Assembly: GCA_040905905.1 (NCBI GenBank)
Contig: JBBDQN010000040.1
Location: 35,217 to 99,216, forward strand
Reading direction: 5' to 3'
DNA length: 64,000 bases
Origin: JAICND01 sp040905905
GTDB taxonomy: Bacteria > Actinomycetota > Acidimicrobiia > Spongiisociales > ZC4RG35
A program made the position numbers and the translations under genes. Below are positions 26,168-35,003 of this stretch, piece after piece. A model generated the notes under the pieces. That model was not told the origin of the DNA. It saw nothing but the letters and a program-made list of their open reading frames with translations, and did not search any database. Within the stretch, counting starts at the first letter, position 1. Each line of letters starts with the position of its first letter.

Positions 26168-27364
26168 GTGGCTCTCCAGCTAACGATCCGACCCGGACAT
26201 CCCGACTTTCTCGACCTTCCATGGGATCAACCTCTATCGACCTGGAGCGTCACCAATCTTCTCGAGCTTCCCATGGGGATCTCACGCCACATTGTGAGAT
26301 TCCTCTCCTATCCGGAGGGAATATATGTCGTCAAAGAACTGCCGCTGGCCCCGGCTCGCAATGACTATCACGTCCTCCGCACTCTCGAAGCGTTGGCGGC
26401 TCCCGCGGTGGCTCCGGTGGGCCTGGTTGAAGGCCGCTGTCCCGATCCAAGCGAGGAAATCGCCGCCGCCCTCATCACTTCGTACGAGCCATTCTCATTT
26501 TCCTACCGGGAGATGCTGGCAGGGCCAGGTTTCGGTCCCCGCCGGACTCAGATGCTGGACGCTTTTGCAGGTCTGCTGGTCCAGCTCCACGTAGCTGGTT
26601 GTTTCTGGGGCGACTGTTCACTCTCCAACGTCCTCTACCGCTTCGACGCTGAGGCGATCGAGACGATCATGGTCGATGCCGAAACCGCCTTCGTCATCGA
26701 TGGTGAATTGAGCCGGGGTCAACGAGAAGAGGACGTGTCGATCATGGTCGACAATGTCGCCGGGGGAATGGCCGACATCGCCGCCGAGATGGGTCACGAC
26801 CTCGACGCCGCCGATCTGTCCCTCGGCGACGACATTGGCGACCGGTATCACAACCTCTGGGCAGAGTTGAGGGCCGAAGAAACTGTCCGTCCCTCCGAGC
26901 GTTACAAGATCAGAGACCGGATCGACCGCATCAACCGCCTTGGCTTCGACGTGGAAGAAGTAGGGCTCGTCCCCAACCGCGATGACACCGCCGAGTTTCG
27001 AATCTCGGTCAAGCTGGGCGGCCGCAACTTCCACTCCAACCGGCTCAAGGAGCTGACCGGCATCGACGCTCTCGAAAACCAGGCCCGTCAGATCCTCTCC
27101 GACCTTCACTACTTCTCCTGTGCGGTCGGAGGAGAGTCTCCCACCGGCAAGGCAGTCCACGCTGTCCGCTGGCGGGCCACCGAGTTCGAGCCCACTCTTT
27201 CCCGGATTCGCGGGCTCCAAGGCATTGTTGACCCGTTGCAGGCTTACAGCGACCTGCTTCACCACCGCTATGTGCTGGCGACGGGGCTGGGGCGGGACGT
27301 TCCCACCGCGGAGGCGTTCGAAGACTGGGTGGCGCAGGGCCGACCCGGTTACCCCCTCGACTGA
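26168..27364 (+). CDS. DUF4032 protein with kinase-like catalytic signature
   Basis: 398 residues, GTG start 31 bases after lhr, same strand. The N-terminal domain has a kinase-like nucleotide fold: YVVKELPL could give the ATP-binding lysine, LHVAGCFWGDCSLSNVL resembles an HxxD-type loop (GDxxxxN), and TIMVDAETA resembles the metal-binding DxD/DFG strand. The C-terminal DUF4032 region (about 210-398) is conserved in actinobacteria. Possibly a small-molecule or lipopolysaccharide-kinase-type enzyme; the target is unknown. It ends 4 bases from the convergent cofH stop. Confidence 0.8.
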   Translation: MALQLTIRPGHPDFLDLPWDQPLSTWSVTNLLELPMGISRHIVRFLSYPEGIYVVKELPLAPARNDYHVLRTLEALAAPAVAPVGLVEGRCPDPSEEIAAALITSYEPFSFSYREMLAGPGFGPRRTQMLDAFAGLLVQLHVAGCFWGDCSLSNVLYRFDAEAIETIMVDAETAFVIDGELSRGQREEDVSIMVDNVAGGMADIAAEMGHDLDAADLSLGDDIGDRYHNLWAELRAEETVRPSERYKIRDRIDRINRLGFDVEEVGLVPNRDDTAEFRISVKLGGRNFHSNRLKELTGIDALENQARQILSDLHYFSCAVGGESPTGKAVHAVRWRATEFEPTLSRIRGLQGIVDPLQAYSDLLHHRYVLATGLGRDVPTAEAFEDWVAQGRPGYPLD

Positions 27365-27368
27365 AACC

Positions 27369-29222
27369 TCAAACCGACTCGAGAATCTCGTAGGTGGTGT
27401 TGCGGCGGGCTGGATGTCGTCGGGCAGCCCGGATCACAGCCCGGAATTCCTCTGGCGTCACCTCCTGGCCATGTTCGGCCCCGGCCGAGCGGGTGATGAT
27501 CTCGCCCATCAAGGTCCCGCCCAAGTCGTTGCAGCCCGCATCGAGAAGTCGCCGTCCCCCGTCGAGACCGAGCTTCACCCACGATGCCTGGATGTTGTCG
27601 ATGAGACCTGCAAAGGCGAGACGTGCAACCGAGTGAACGAGGACAGCTTCGTCCCAGGTGGGGCCTGGTCGGGAGTGACCTCGGAGAAAGATCGGGGCCC
27701 CCATGTGGACGAAAGGCAGCGGCACGAATTCGGTGAAGCCACCCGTCCGTCGCTGAATCGAGCGGATGACCTCGAGATGGTTCGCCCAGGCGCGGGCGTC
27801 GTCGATGTGCCCAAACATGATGGTGGCAGTGGCCCGTAGACCGAGTTCGTGGGCAGTGATCATCACCTCCGCCCACTGCGAGGTGCGGATCTTGTCGGGG
27901 CAAAGATGGGTACGGACCCCGTCATCGAGGATCTCGGCGGCGGTGCCGGGGAGGCTCCCGAGACCGGCGCTTTGCAGACGTTCCAGCAACTGGCGGACCG
28001 ACACTCCCAGGGTGTGGGCGCCCTGCCAAACTTCGAGAGGGGTGAAGCCGTGAATGTGCATCGCCGGCAACCGGGCCTTGATCGCCTCCACCACTTCGAG
28101 ATAGAAGTCTCCGGTGAAGTCAGGGTGGATGCCTCCTTGCAGCGTCACTTCGGTGGCGCCGCGGTTCCAGGCCTCTTCTGCCAGCCCGATGATGCCTTCC
28201 ACCGGGATCAGGTACGGATCTTCACGCAAGTTGAGACTTCGGGGGCCCTTGGAGAACGCGCAGAAGCCGCAACGGAAATAACACTGGTTGGTGTAGTTGA
28301 TGTTGCGATTGATGACATAGGTCACCGTGTCGCCGACCGATTCGGCCCGGAGCCGGTCGGCTACCCACGCGACCGCGTCCACCTGATCACCCCTGGCCTT
28401 GAACAGATCTACCAGCTCGTGATGTCCTGGCGGGGTTCCTTCGAGGGAACGTTCCAGGATCGGACGCAGAGCCCCCGCTCCGTCTAGCTCAGGGGGCGAT
28501 GCCCCCTCGGTCCAAAGTGCATCGGTCCATTGCGCCGAGAATCGACCTCGCGGAGCGGGTACTGGGAGGTCCTTGCCAGGCGCCCATGGCGTTCGGGGCC
28601 GCACCGCTCCAGCCGCGTCGACCAGGCCCAGCCATGCGCGGAAACTCTCGCTACCCAGGGTTGAACGCACGTCGTCGATGGGGACTCCGGGTGGCAATGC
28701 CGATCTCTCCACCAACTCATACCCCGCCAGTGCCTGTCGCAGGAACCCGACGCCTTCGGTATCCCAGTCGCGCAACAGGAGATCGTTAGCACCGGCTGCT
28801 ACAGCGGCAGTCGCCTGGTCGAGGTCGTCAACAAAAACCGACAGCGCCACTCCGAGACCGGGCAGCCGACCAAAGTCTGACAACTCTCCCACCCTGCTTC
28901 GCGGGACCCGCAAGTAACAAGCCCTGGTTCGGGCGACCGCGTCGAGGATGTCCTCGCGACCCCAGGCTGCGGCATTTACCGTGAGCTGCCAGCCCAGGTG
29001 TCCAGTCTCGAGGGCATCGGCCGGGTCGAGCAGCACTGCCGGAGCGAGAAGGCCCCCTGGCCCCACCCCTACGATCATCAACCCGCCTGCAGCAACCGCC
29101 TGCAAGTCTTCGGGACTCACGTGCTCCATCTCCAGCGCCACGGTCCCTTCCCGACGACGGGTGGAAGCGGTGAGTTCGCTCGCGGCCGTGGCCGGACGGA
29201 TTCGCAAGAAAGTAACGATCAT
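27369..29222 (-). CDS. cofH: FO synthase subunit 2 (CofH) with a large novel N-terminal domain
   Basis: Radical SAM enzyme that joins tyrosine to the CofG product in making the F420 chromophore FO. 617 residues, against about 370 for ordinary CofH. The CofH part starts near residue 250; its cluster ligands are Cys314, Cys318 and Cys321 (CYFRCGFC), and GGIHPDF and PGTAAEIL follow. Residues 1-240 are an unrecognised domain with alternating strands and helices (LMIVGVGPGG, LGVALSVFVDDLDQATAAV), possibly a TIM barrel. ATGA overlap with cofG. The usual actinobacterial form is one CofG-CofH fusion (FbiC); here it is split with the extra domain at the junction. Confidence 0.9.
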   Translation of the reverse strand: MIVTFLRIRPATAASELTASTRRREGTVALEMEHVSPEDLQAVAAGGLMIVGVGPGGLLAPAVLLDPADALETGHLGWQLTVNAAAWGREDILDAVARTRACYLRVPRSRVGELSDFGRLPGLGVALSVFVDDLDQATAAVAAGANDLLLRDWDTEGVGFLRQALAGYELVERSALPPGVPIDDVRSTLGSESFRAWLGLVDAAGAVRPRTPWAPGKDLPVPAPRGRFSAQWTDALWTEGASPPELDGAGALRPILERSLEGTPPGHHELVDLFKARGDQVDAVAWVADRLRAESVGDTVTYVINRNINYTNQCYFRCGFCAFSKGPRSLNLREDPYLIPVEGIIGLAEEAWNRGATEVTLQGGIHPDFTGDFYLEVVEAIKARLPAMHIHGFTPLEVWQGAHTLGVSVRQLLERLQSAGLGSLPGTAAEILDDGVRTHLCPDKIRTSQWAEVMITAHELGLRATATIMFGHIDDARAWANHLEVIRSIQRRTGGFTEFVPLPFVHMGAPIFLRGHSRPGPTWDEAVLVHSVARLAFAGLIDNIQASWVKLGLDGGRRLLDAGCNDLGGTLMGEIITRSAGAEHGQEVTPEEFRAVIRAARRHPARRNTTYEILESV

Positions 29223-30361
29223 CTGTGGGTCCGCTGCACTCGGCCCGCCAAAGCGTAGCCACCACCGTCGACTGACATTCTCACCTTGCCCAACACGTTA
29301 GGAGCCAGCCATTGAGGACCGATGTACTCGGGATAGACCGGGAGCCGGGGTACCAATTCAAACCCAGCGTCCGCCGTGCGGGCTCTCAGCTCATCGAGAT
29401 GGGGCCAGGGTTGTTCCGGATTGACCCAGTCGATCGTCAAAGGGCTGACTCCGCCCCAGTCGTTGATGCCGGCCTCCAGATAGATCTCAAACCGCTCGGT
29501 GAGGTTGGGCGGCACCTGCAGGTTCATCTCGGGTCCCAACAACCAGCGAGCAACCGCTACAACCCGGGCGAACCAGGCGGGCAAAGGCTCGGCGTGACCC
29601 CGCATCGGCGTGTCGGCTTTGGCCCGGAAGTTCTGCACGATGACCTCCTGGACACAACCCCAGCGCCGGTGCCTGTCGGCGATGGCCAACAGCGACTGGA
29701 TGATTTCGAGATTGGTCTCCCCGATTCCCACCAGTATCCCGGTGGTGAAAGGGATTTGCAGGACCCCTGCGCTATCGACCACGTCGAGACGGACCTGCGG
29801 GTCCTTATCGGGGCAATCGAAGTGGGGCATGCCCTTTTCCATGAGACGGGGGGACACGTTTTCGAGCATGAGACCCATCGAGGGATTGGATGGGCGCAAT
29901 GCCGCCATCTCCTCCCGACTCATCACTCCCGGATTCGCATGGGGGAACAGCGGGGTCTCCTCCATGACCAGACGGCTCATGGCCTCGACATACCCGATCG
30001 TGCTCGCCTGGCCATGAGCGACCAGGAAGTCCCTCGCCTGCGGCCAGCGATCCTCGGGGCGGTCGCCCAGAGTGAAGAGCGCTTCGGTGCAGTCCTGAGA
30101 CGCTCCGGCGCGGGCCACAGCCAGCACCTCGTCCGGCTCCAGGTACATCCCCCCGGCTCCCGGGGGTTTGGCGAAGGTGCAATAGGTGCAGCGATCACGG
30201 CATAAGGTGGTGAGGGGGATGAAGACCTTGCGGCTGTAGGTGACCACCCGGCCTTTGCCTTCGTCACGGAGGCGGCCAGCTTCTGCGAACAGCGGTTGTG
30301 GGTGCCGGCTCCCTTCGAGGTAGGCGAGGGCGAGCTCGGGGTCAGGGGAGGGGTGGGTCAC
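29219..30361 (-). CDS. cofG: FO synthase subunit 1 (CofG)
   Basis: Radical SAM enzyme acting on the ribityl-aminouracil precursor in F420 synthesis. 380 residues from the GTG at 30361, which overlaps the TGA of the SDR gene (GTGA). Cluster ligands Cys54, Cys58 and Cys61 in CRDRCTYC; further family motifs are LFTLGDRPED, HANPGVMS and the conserved end PRLPVYPEYI. It is followed by cofH with a 4-base overlap, so the two halves should be made together. F420 use is also implied by the PPOX-type gene at 46929. Confidence 0.95.
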   Translation of the reverse strand: MTHPSPDPELALAYLEGSRHPQPLFAEAGRLRDEGKGRVVTYSRKVFIPLTTLCRDRCTYCTFAKPPGAGGMYLEPDEVLAVARAGASQDCTEALFTLGDRPEDRWPQARDFLVAHGQASTIGYVEAMSRLVMEETPLFPHANPGVMSREEMAALRPSNPSMGLMLENVSPRLMEKGMPHFDCPDKDPQVRLDVVDSAGVLQIPFTTGILVGIGETNLEIIQSLLAIADRHRRWGCVQEVIVQNFRAKADTPMRGHAEPLPAWFARVVAVARWLLGPEMNLQVPPNLTERFEIYLEAGINDWGGVSPLTIDWVNPEQPWPHLDELRARTADAGFELVPRLPVYPEYIGPQWLAPNVLGKVRMSVDGGGYALAGRVQRTHR

Positions 30362-31137
30362 GAGATGGTTGACATCGACGCACCCCAAACCCCGCCATCG
30401 ACCGGAAGCACCACCCCGGTGATCCATGAGGCGGCATCGGACGCCAGGAAAACGATGGCCCGGGCGACGTCGGGGGGCTCGCCCAACCTCCCGAGCGGAT
30501 GTCCCGCCGCGGCCACCTCTTCCCGTTCTTGCCAGAGGGATCCAGCCAGGCGAGTCTTGACCACCCCCGGAGCCACTGCATTGACCCGGACCACCGGTGC
30601 CAGCTCGGCGGCGAGCTGATGGGTGAGATGAATCAGGGCAGCCTTGGAGATGTTGTAAGCGCCGAGGATGGGTGCGGGTCGCATCCCTCCAACCGACGCC
30701 ACGTTGACAATCGAGCCGCCGTGATCTGCCATCCACTGTTGCACCGCCTGCTGGCACCACACCAGCGGACCCCGCTGGTTGACGGCCCAGGTCTTGTCGA
30801 CGGCTCCCATTTCGACCGTGGCCAGGGGTCCCGGGGACGGGTTGGTACCGGCGTTGTTGACCAGGATGTCACAGGAGCCAAATCGTTCGATGGTCGCCGT
30901 CACGGCTGCGGCGGCGTCCTGGTCGGAGTCGGCCCGCGCCACCAGGATCTCGACCCGATCGGACGGAGCACCGGCCGCCAGAAGCTCCGTTCGCGCCTGC
31001 TCGAGATTGTCCGGTTTGCGGGAGGTGATCATCACACCCTCGGCCCCCGAGTTGACAAGCTCCAGGGCGGTGGCCTGGCCGATTCCCCGGCTTCCCCCCG
31101 TTACCAGGGCAACCTTGCCATCAACACGAACGTCCAT
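30358..31137 (-). CDS. Short-chain dehydrogenase/reductase
   Basis: 259 residues. Rossmann motif TGGSRGIG near the N-terminus, NNAG, the catalytic Ser (VNVASVGG) and YNISK, followed by a substrate-binding end with PVDGGVWG. It belongs to the classical SDR group of 3-oxoacyl-ACP or alcohol dehydrogenase type, NAD(P)-dependent; the substrate cannot be read from sequence. It overlaps cofG by 4 bases and follows the flavin reductase by 9 bases, so it sits in one apparent operon flavin reductase-SDR-cofG-cofH. Confidence 0.9.
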   Translation of the reverse strand: MDVRVDGKVALVTGGSRGIGQATALELVNSGAEGVMITSRKPDNLEQARTELLAAGAPSDRVEILVARADSDQDAAAAVTATIERFGSCDILVNNAGTNPSPGPLATVEMGAVDKTWAVNQRGPLVWCQQAVQQWMADHGGSIVNVASVGGMRPAPILGAYNISKAALIHLTHQLAAELAPVVRVNAVAPGVVKTRLAGSLWQEREEVAAAGHPLGRLGEPPDVARAIVFLASDAASWITGVVLPVDGGVWGASMSTIS

Positions 31138-31146
31138 GGCGCGACG

Positions 31147-31653
31147 TTAGTGACCGCCCCGCTTGACGCCGCCGTACTTCATCCGGGTGTCGGAGATAGC
31201 AGCCGCCCGTTGTTCGGTGTCTTTGATCGCGGCCGCCACCACCTGGCCGACAAAAAAGGTGTGAGTGCCAAAGTCGCTGGCGTGCCGAAGTTCGCAATCC
31301 ATCCACGCCAGTGCCTCTTCGAAGATGGGGGCGCCGGTGACTCCGGTGAATACCACCCGCCCGTTGAGCGTGGAGTCCGACCGCACCGCCGGCTTCGAGA
31401 ACTTCACGAACACCCTGGTGTCTTCCGCCGACCAGAGATTGACGCTGAACCGACCGCCCTCCTTGATGAGGCGATGGGTCACGGCGCTGTTGTCCACCGC
31501 CACCCCGATCAGAACCGGTTCCATCGACACCTGGGTCACCCAGGAGGCGGTCATTGCATTCCATTCCTCGCCAGCCGCCGAGCCGACCAAAACCAGGGCA
31601 TTGGGGATCTTCCAGGTGACCTGGTTGAGGAGTTCGTCTGTGAGCGGTTGCAT
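31147..31653 (-). CDS. Flavin reductase family (FMN-binding split barrel) protein
   Basis: 168 residues. The flavin reductase-like domain spans the whole protein: NAMTASWVTQVSMEPVLIGVAV, RFSVNLWS, and the late WMDCELRHASDFGTHTFFVGQVV. Members reduce FMN/FAD or F420-like cofactors or act as small oxygenase partners. It is the first gene of the run that ends in cofG-cofH, which hints at a flavin or deazaflavin partner, but this is inference only. Confidence 0.85.
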   Translation of the reverse strand: MQPLTDELLNQVTWKIPNALVLVGSAAGEEWNAMTASWVTQVSMEPVLIGVAVDNSAVTHRLIKEGGRFSVNLWSAEDTRVFVKFSKPAVRSDSTLNGRVVFTGVTGAPIFEEALAWMDCELRHASDFGTHTFFVGQVVAAAIKDTEQRAAAISDTRMKYGGVKRGGH

Positions 31654-31723
31654 CCAGTCATTCTGTCATGGCCACTCTCCCCGGAGGGACACATGGCAAT
31701 GGTCGCCCCTAACCTGACGTTCC

Positions 31724-32230
31724 TTGCACATACTCGTCGCCACTACCGGGGTGCTGCCGCCAACGGCAGTTGCCGACCTCTGTGACTTGATCGTCCAATC
31801 CGGCACCGTGACCGTTATGACCGTTGTGCAAGTGCCACGGACCTTCCTGTCCTCCCTCGACGACGAGGAAAGACGATCGCTGCTCGATGACGACTTCCGC
31901 CGCGAGGGCCAGGCCGAGTGGAAGGCTGCCCGGTACCTGGAGGAGCGGGGCAAGAGAATCGTCGACCCGCTGATCTCCGCCCTGGCCGCCCGCGGGCGCC
32001 CGGCCGTCATCCGCCTGGTGGAAGGCGACGATCCCGCCGAGGCCATCATTACCACAGCCCGCGACGTGGCAGCCGATCTCATTGTGATGGGGGCCACCAG
32101 AAGACTCTTTACCGAACAGGCCTGGACCTCGGTTTCGGCCCGGGTCATGGAGAAAACCCAGTGCCCGCTGGTGCTGGTTCCCGGTCTACGGAGCGAGGAC
32201 ACGGGGGAGATCCCCCGCGTCGAGGCGTAG
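31724..32230 (+). CDS. Universal stress protein (UspA family)
   Basis: 168 residues from TTG at 31724 (TTG-CAC-ATA), the only start that fits the first beta strand HILVATTGV. Usp fold with the late ATP-binding-like stretch VMGATRRLF and VMEKTQCPLVLVPG, where the usual GxxG pattern is loosened. Its last 45 bases overlap the end of the convergent ABC transporter gene. Role: stress survival or small-molecule binding; no clear ligand. Confidence 0.8.
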   Translation: MHILVATTGVLPPTAVADLCDLIVQSGTVTVMTVVQVPRTFLSSLDDEERRSLLDDDFRREGQAEWKAARYLEERGKRIVDPLISALAARGRPAVIRLVEGDDPAEAIITTARDVAADLIVMGATRRLFTEQAWTSVSARVMEKTQCPLVLVPGLRSEDTGEIPRVEA

Positions 32231-34117
32231 GTTGCCGAGGCGGCGGAACTGGGTCTCGAACAACTCGGCGTAGAGCCCGCCCTGACCGAGCAACTCGACG
32301 TGTCTCCCCTGCTCGACAATCCGCCCTTGATCGAGAACGATGATGTTGTCTGCGGCGAGGATGGTGGAGAGCCGGTGGGCGATGACGACGCTGGTGCGCC
32401 CCACCATCAAATGCTCCAGCGCATCCTGGATCAGAGCCTCCGAACGTGAGTCGAGGTGACTGGTGGCCTCGTCGAGGATCAGCACTGCCGGGTTCTTGAG
32501 GATCACCCTGGCGATGGCGATCCGCTGACGTTCACCACCTGACAGCCGGTAGCCCCTCTCCCCCACCACGGTCTCATACCGATCGGGCAACGAGTTGACA
32601 AACTCGTCGATGTTGGCGGCACGGCTGGCGGCCTCGATCTCGGCGAGGGTGGCGTCCTCTTTGGCATAACGCAGGTTGGCGGCGATGGTGTCATGGAATA
32701 GATAGGTCTCCTGGGTAACTACGCCGATCCCCCGGGCCAGGGTTTCAAAAGTGAGGTCCTTGACGTTGTGACCGTCGATCCTGATTGCCCCCCGATCGAC
32801 GTCGTACAACCGGGGGATCAAATACGAGATCGTGGTCTTGCCGGCGCCGCTGGGCCCCACCAGAGCGACCAACTGGCCGGGGTTGATACGGAAAGTGGCG
32901 TCTTCGATCGCCCACTGCCGGCTTGCCACCTGTTGGGGAACGAGACCCTCATCGGACGATCTACCCCGACGGCCACTCCGCCGAACCGCCTCCAAGCCGG
33001 TCGGCTCGGCGGACTGGTAGCGGAAGTAGACGTGATCGAACTCGACCTCCCCTGCGAAGGCAGGCAGAATCACCTCTCCTTCCACCAGTTCGGCACGCAG
33101 GTCAAGCACCTCGAAAACCCGCTCGAAGGACACGAGCGAGGTCGCCAGTTCCACCCGGCTGTTGGTGAGGGCCATGAGGGGCCCGTAGAGCTGGCCGAGC
33201 AGCAAGGCGAACATCACCACCTCCCCCACCTCGAGCTCTCCCCCGATCACGAGCCGACCCCCGACCCAGAAAACGGCGGCGCTGCCCACCGCCGCCACCA
33301 GACCCAGGGCCGCAAAGAACCACCGACCCGCCAGCGCCCGCCGTACCCCGAGATCTCGCACGGCCGCCGCTTCGGTGGAATAACGCTTGGACTCCAGCTC
33401 CCCCCGGCCGAATAGCTTCACCAGCAACGCGCCGGAGACGTTGAACGTCTCCTGGAGGATCGACGACATGGCGGCGTTCTTCTCCATCTGCTCGTTGGTG
33501 ATGCGCCGCAAGACCCGCGCCACCCGGCGGGCGGGCAGAGTGAAGAGAGGCAACGCCAGCACGGCCAGCCCGGTCAGCCGCCAGTCGGCCTGGAGCATGA
33601 CCGCCGCGGTGACCAAAACCGAGACCAGGTTCGAGACGATGGTGATGAACGTCCCGGTGATCGCCTGTTGTGCCCCGACCACATCGGTGTTCACCCTCGA
33701 GATCAACTCGCCGGTGCGGGTGTTGGTGAAAAAACGCAGCGACATCGCCTGCAGATGGCGGTAGAGCTGCCGTCGGAGATCGAAGATGATCCCCTCCCCT
33801 GCCCGAGAGGACCACCACCTCTGCAACACCCCGATCACGGCGTTGATGATCGGGATCGCCACCATCCCTAGACCAAGCAGCGAGAGCAGGCCGATGTCTC
33901 CATTCGGGATCGCCTCATCGATCATCCCTCTCGTGAGCAGTGCCGGGACCACGCTCAAGCCGGAGATGACGAGCACCGTCAACAGGGTCCCCAGGAGGAG
34001 TAGGCGATAAGGTCGGCCGTAGGCCCACACCCGGCCCAGCAAAGCCCGGTCTATGTCAGGGCGTTCATCGGTGTCGTCGTGACCCAGGTAGCTGTGCCAG
34101 CCAAAAGTTGGGAACAT
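32186..34117 (-). CDS. ABC exporter (membrane and ATPase domains in one chain)
   Basis: 643 residues: six membrane helices (about 35-330) then the nucleotide-binding domain with Walker A GPSGAGKT, signature LSGGERQR, Walker B LILDEATSHLD and the H-loop VIAHRL, all canonical, so a homodimeric MsbA/lipid-A-type or multidrug exporter. An odd insert of about 35 residues (GLEAVRRSGRRGRSSDEG, basic) sits between the first beta strand and the Walker A. The 3' end overlaps the universal stress gene in convergent fashion. Confidence 0.92.
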   Translation of the reverse strand: MFPTFGWHSYLGHDDTDERPDIDRALLGRVWAYGRPYRLLLLGTLLTVLVISGLSVVPALLTRGMIDEAIPNGDIGLLSLLGLGMVAIPIINAVIGVLQRWWSSRAGEGIIFDLRRQLYRHLQAMSLRFFTNTRTGELISRVNTDVVGAQQAITGTFITIVSNLVSVLVTAAVMLQADWRLTGLAVLALPLFTLPARRVARVLRRITNEQMEKNAAMSSILQETFNVSGALLVKLFGRGELESKRYSTEAAAVRDLGVRRALAGRWFFAALGLVAAVGSAAVFWVGGRLVIGGELEVGEVVMFALLLGQLYGPLMALTNSRVELATSLVSFERVFEVLDLRAELVEGEVILPAFAGEVEFDHVYFRYQSAEPTGLEAVRRSGRRGRSSDEGLVPQQVASRQWAIEDATFRINPGQLVALVGPSGAGKTTISYLIPRLYDVDRGAIRIDGHNVKDLTFETLARGIGVVTQETYLFHDTIAANLRYAKEDATLAEIEAASRAANIDEFVNSLPDRYETVVGERGYRLSGGERQRIAIARVILKNPAVLILDEATSHLDSRSEALIQDALEHLMVGRTSVVIAHRLSTILAADNIIVLDQGRIVEQGRHVELLGQGGLYAELFETQFRRLGNLRLDAGDLPRVLAP

Positions 34118-34178
34118 GAGAGGCGCAGGCTAACGGTCCGCCAGATTTGGCTTGAGAGGCGCTACTCGATGAGATGGG

Positions 34179-34931
34179 TCACTCGATGAGGTTGCCGAGC
34201 GGCCGGGCCGATTCGGCCATCTCTAGAGCAAGGTCGGGATCAACCCCCACCCGCAGAAAGAGCTCATAGCGGAAGTCGCCTTTGAACCATATGAGGGTTA
34301 TTCCGGACTGATCACTCAAAGCCCAGGCAGGCGTGTCCTCGACCTCGCTCTCCACACATTCGCCCCCAAAGCTCGAATAACGACTGCATGAGGTGTCGCC
34401 TGCCCCCGAGGCCATCAGGTCAGCCCCGGCGGGATCGATTGCCACCGTCAGTATTCCCTGCTGCCCGACTGATCGGCTCCGGGTGTAAGGCTCGACGATC
34501 CACAATCCAAAGGCCGCCGCCTGGTCGGTGGCGAGCTGGCCGGTGGAGCGGTCGTAGACGAGCTGGCTGGTGATGTAGCCGACCTCGGGTGGCAGGGCCG
34601 CGGGAAACCAAAGATCCGGAAGGGCGGCTGCGATCTCGGCCGGCGTGGCCTGGGCAAATCGGTCCTGTGGAGAGCTGCGGGCGAAAACTCCGGCGATGAT
34701 CTCGTTGGGAGTCGTGCCGGGTACCTCCGATAGGTTTTCGTTGTACCAATCGGCCTCCCGGGTTGCTACCAGCCCACTCCCATTGTCGTTGGCGACTGGC
34801 AGGGTGGACACGACGGGTTCGCCTATCCAATCGGAGGCACCCTCGCCCACCCCGGCCAACGGGTTGGGCCCGCAAGCAATGATCAGGAGGCAGGCGCCGA
34901 GCAGGAGGGCGGTCCTCCAGGATGTCTTCAC
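34179..34931 (-). CDS. Lipoprotein of unknown function
   Basis: 250 residues from GTG at 34929-34931, chosen because it begins the signal peptide VKTSWRTALLLGACLLIIAC with lipobox IIAC. The open frame upstream, into aroQ, is a shadow. The mature part has one Cys pair (CSRYSSFGGEC) and a moderately conserved globular look, but no family is recognised. Located between the ABC exporter and the divergent aroQ fusion; 72 bases separate it from aroQ. Confidence 0.75.
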   Translation of the reverse strand: MKTSWRTALLLGACLLIIACGPNPLAGVGEGASDWIGEPVVSTLPVANDNGSGLVATREADWYNENLSEVPGTTPNEIIAGVFARSSPQDRFAQATPAEIAAALPDLWFPAALPPEVGYITSQLVYDRSTGQLATDQAAAFGLWIVEPYTRSRSVGQQGILTVAIDPAGADLMASGAGDTSCSRYSSFGGECVESEVEDTPAWALSDQSGITLIWFKGDFRYELFLRVGVDPDLALEMAESARPLGNLIE

Positions 34932-35003
34932 CCTCTCATTTTGGCCCAATCGGGGTCGACTGCTGCACCTATCGCGTTTGGGGGGTCGTAGCATCTTCCG
35001 CCC

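Noticed and set aside
30362..30760. Extension of the cofG frame upstream into the SDR gene
   Set aside because: Shadow composition; CofG is full-length from the GTG that overlaps the SDR stop.
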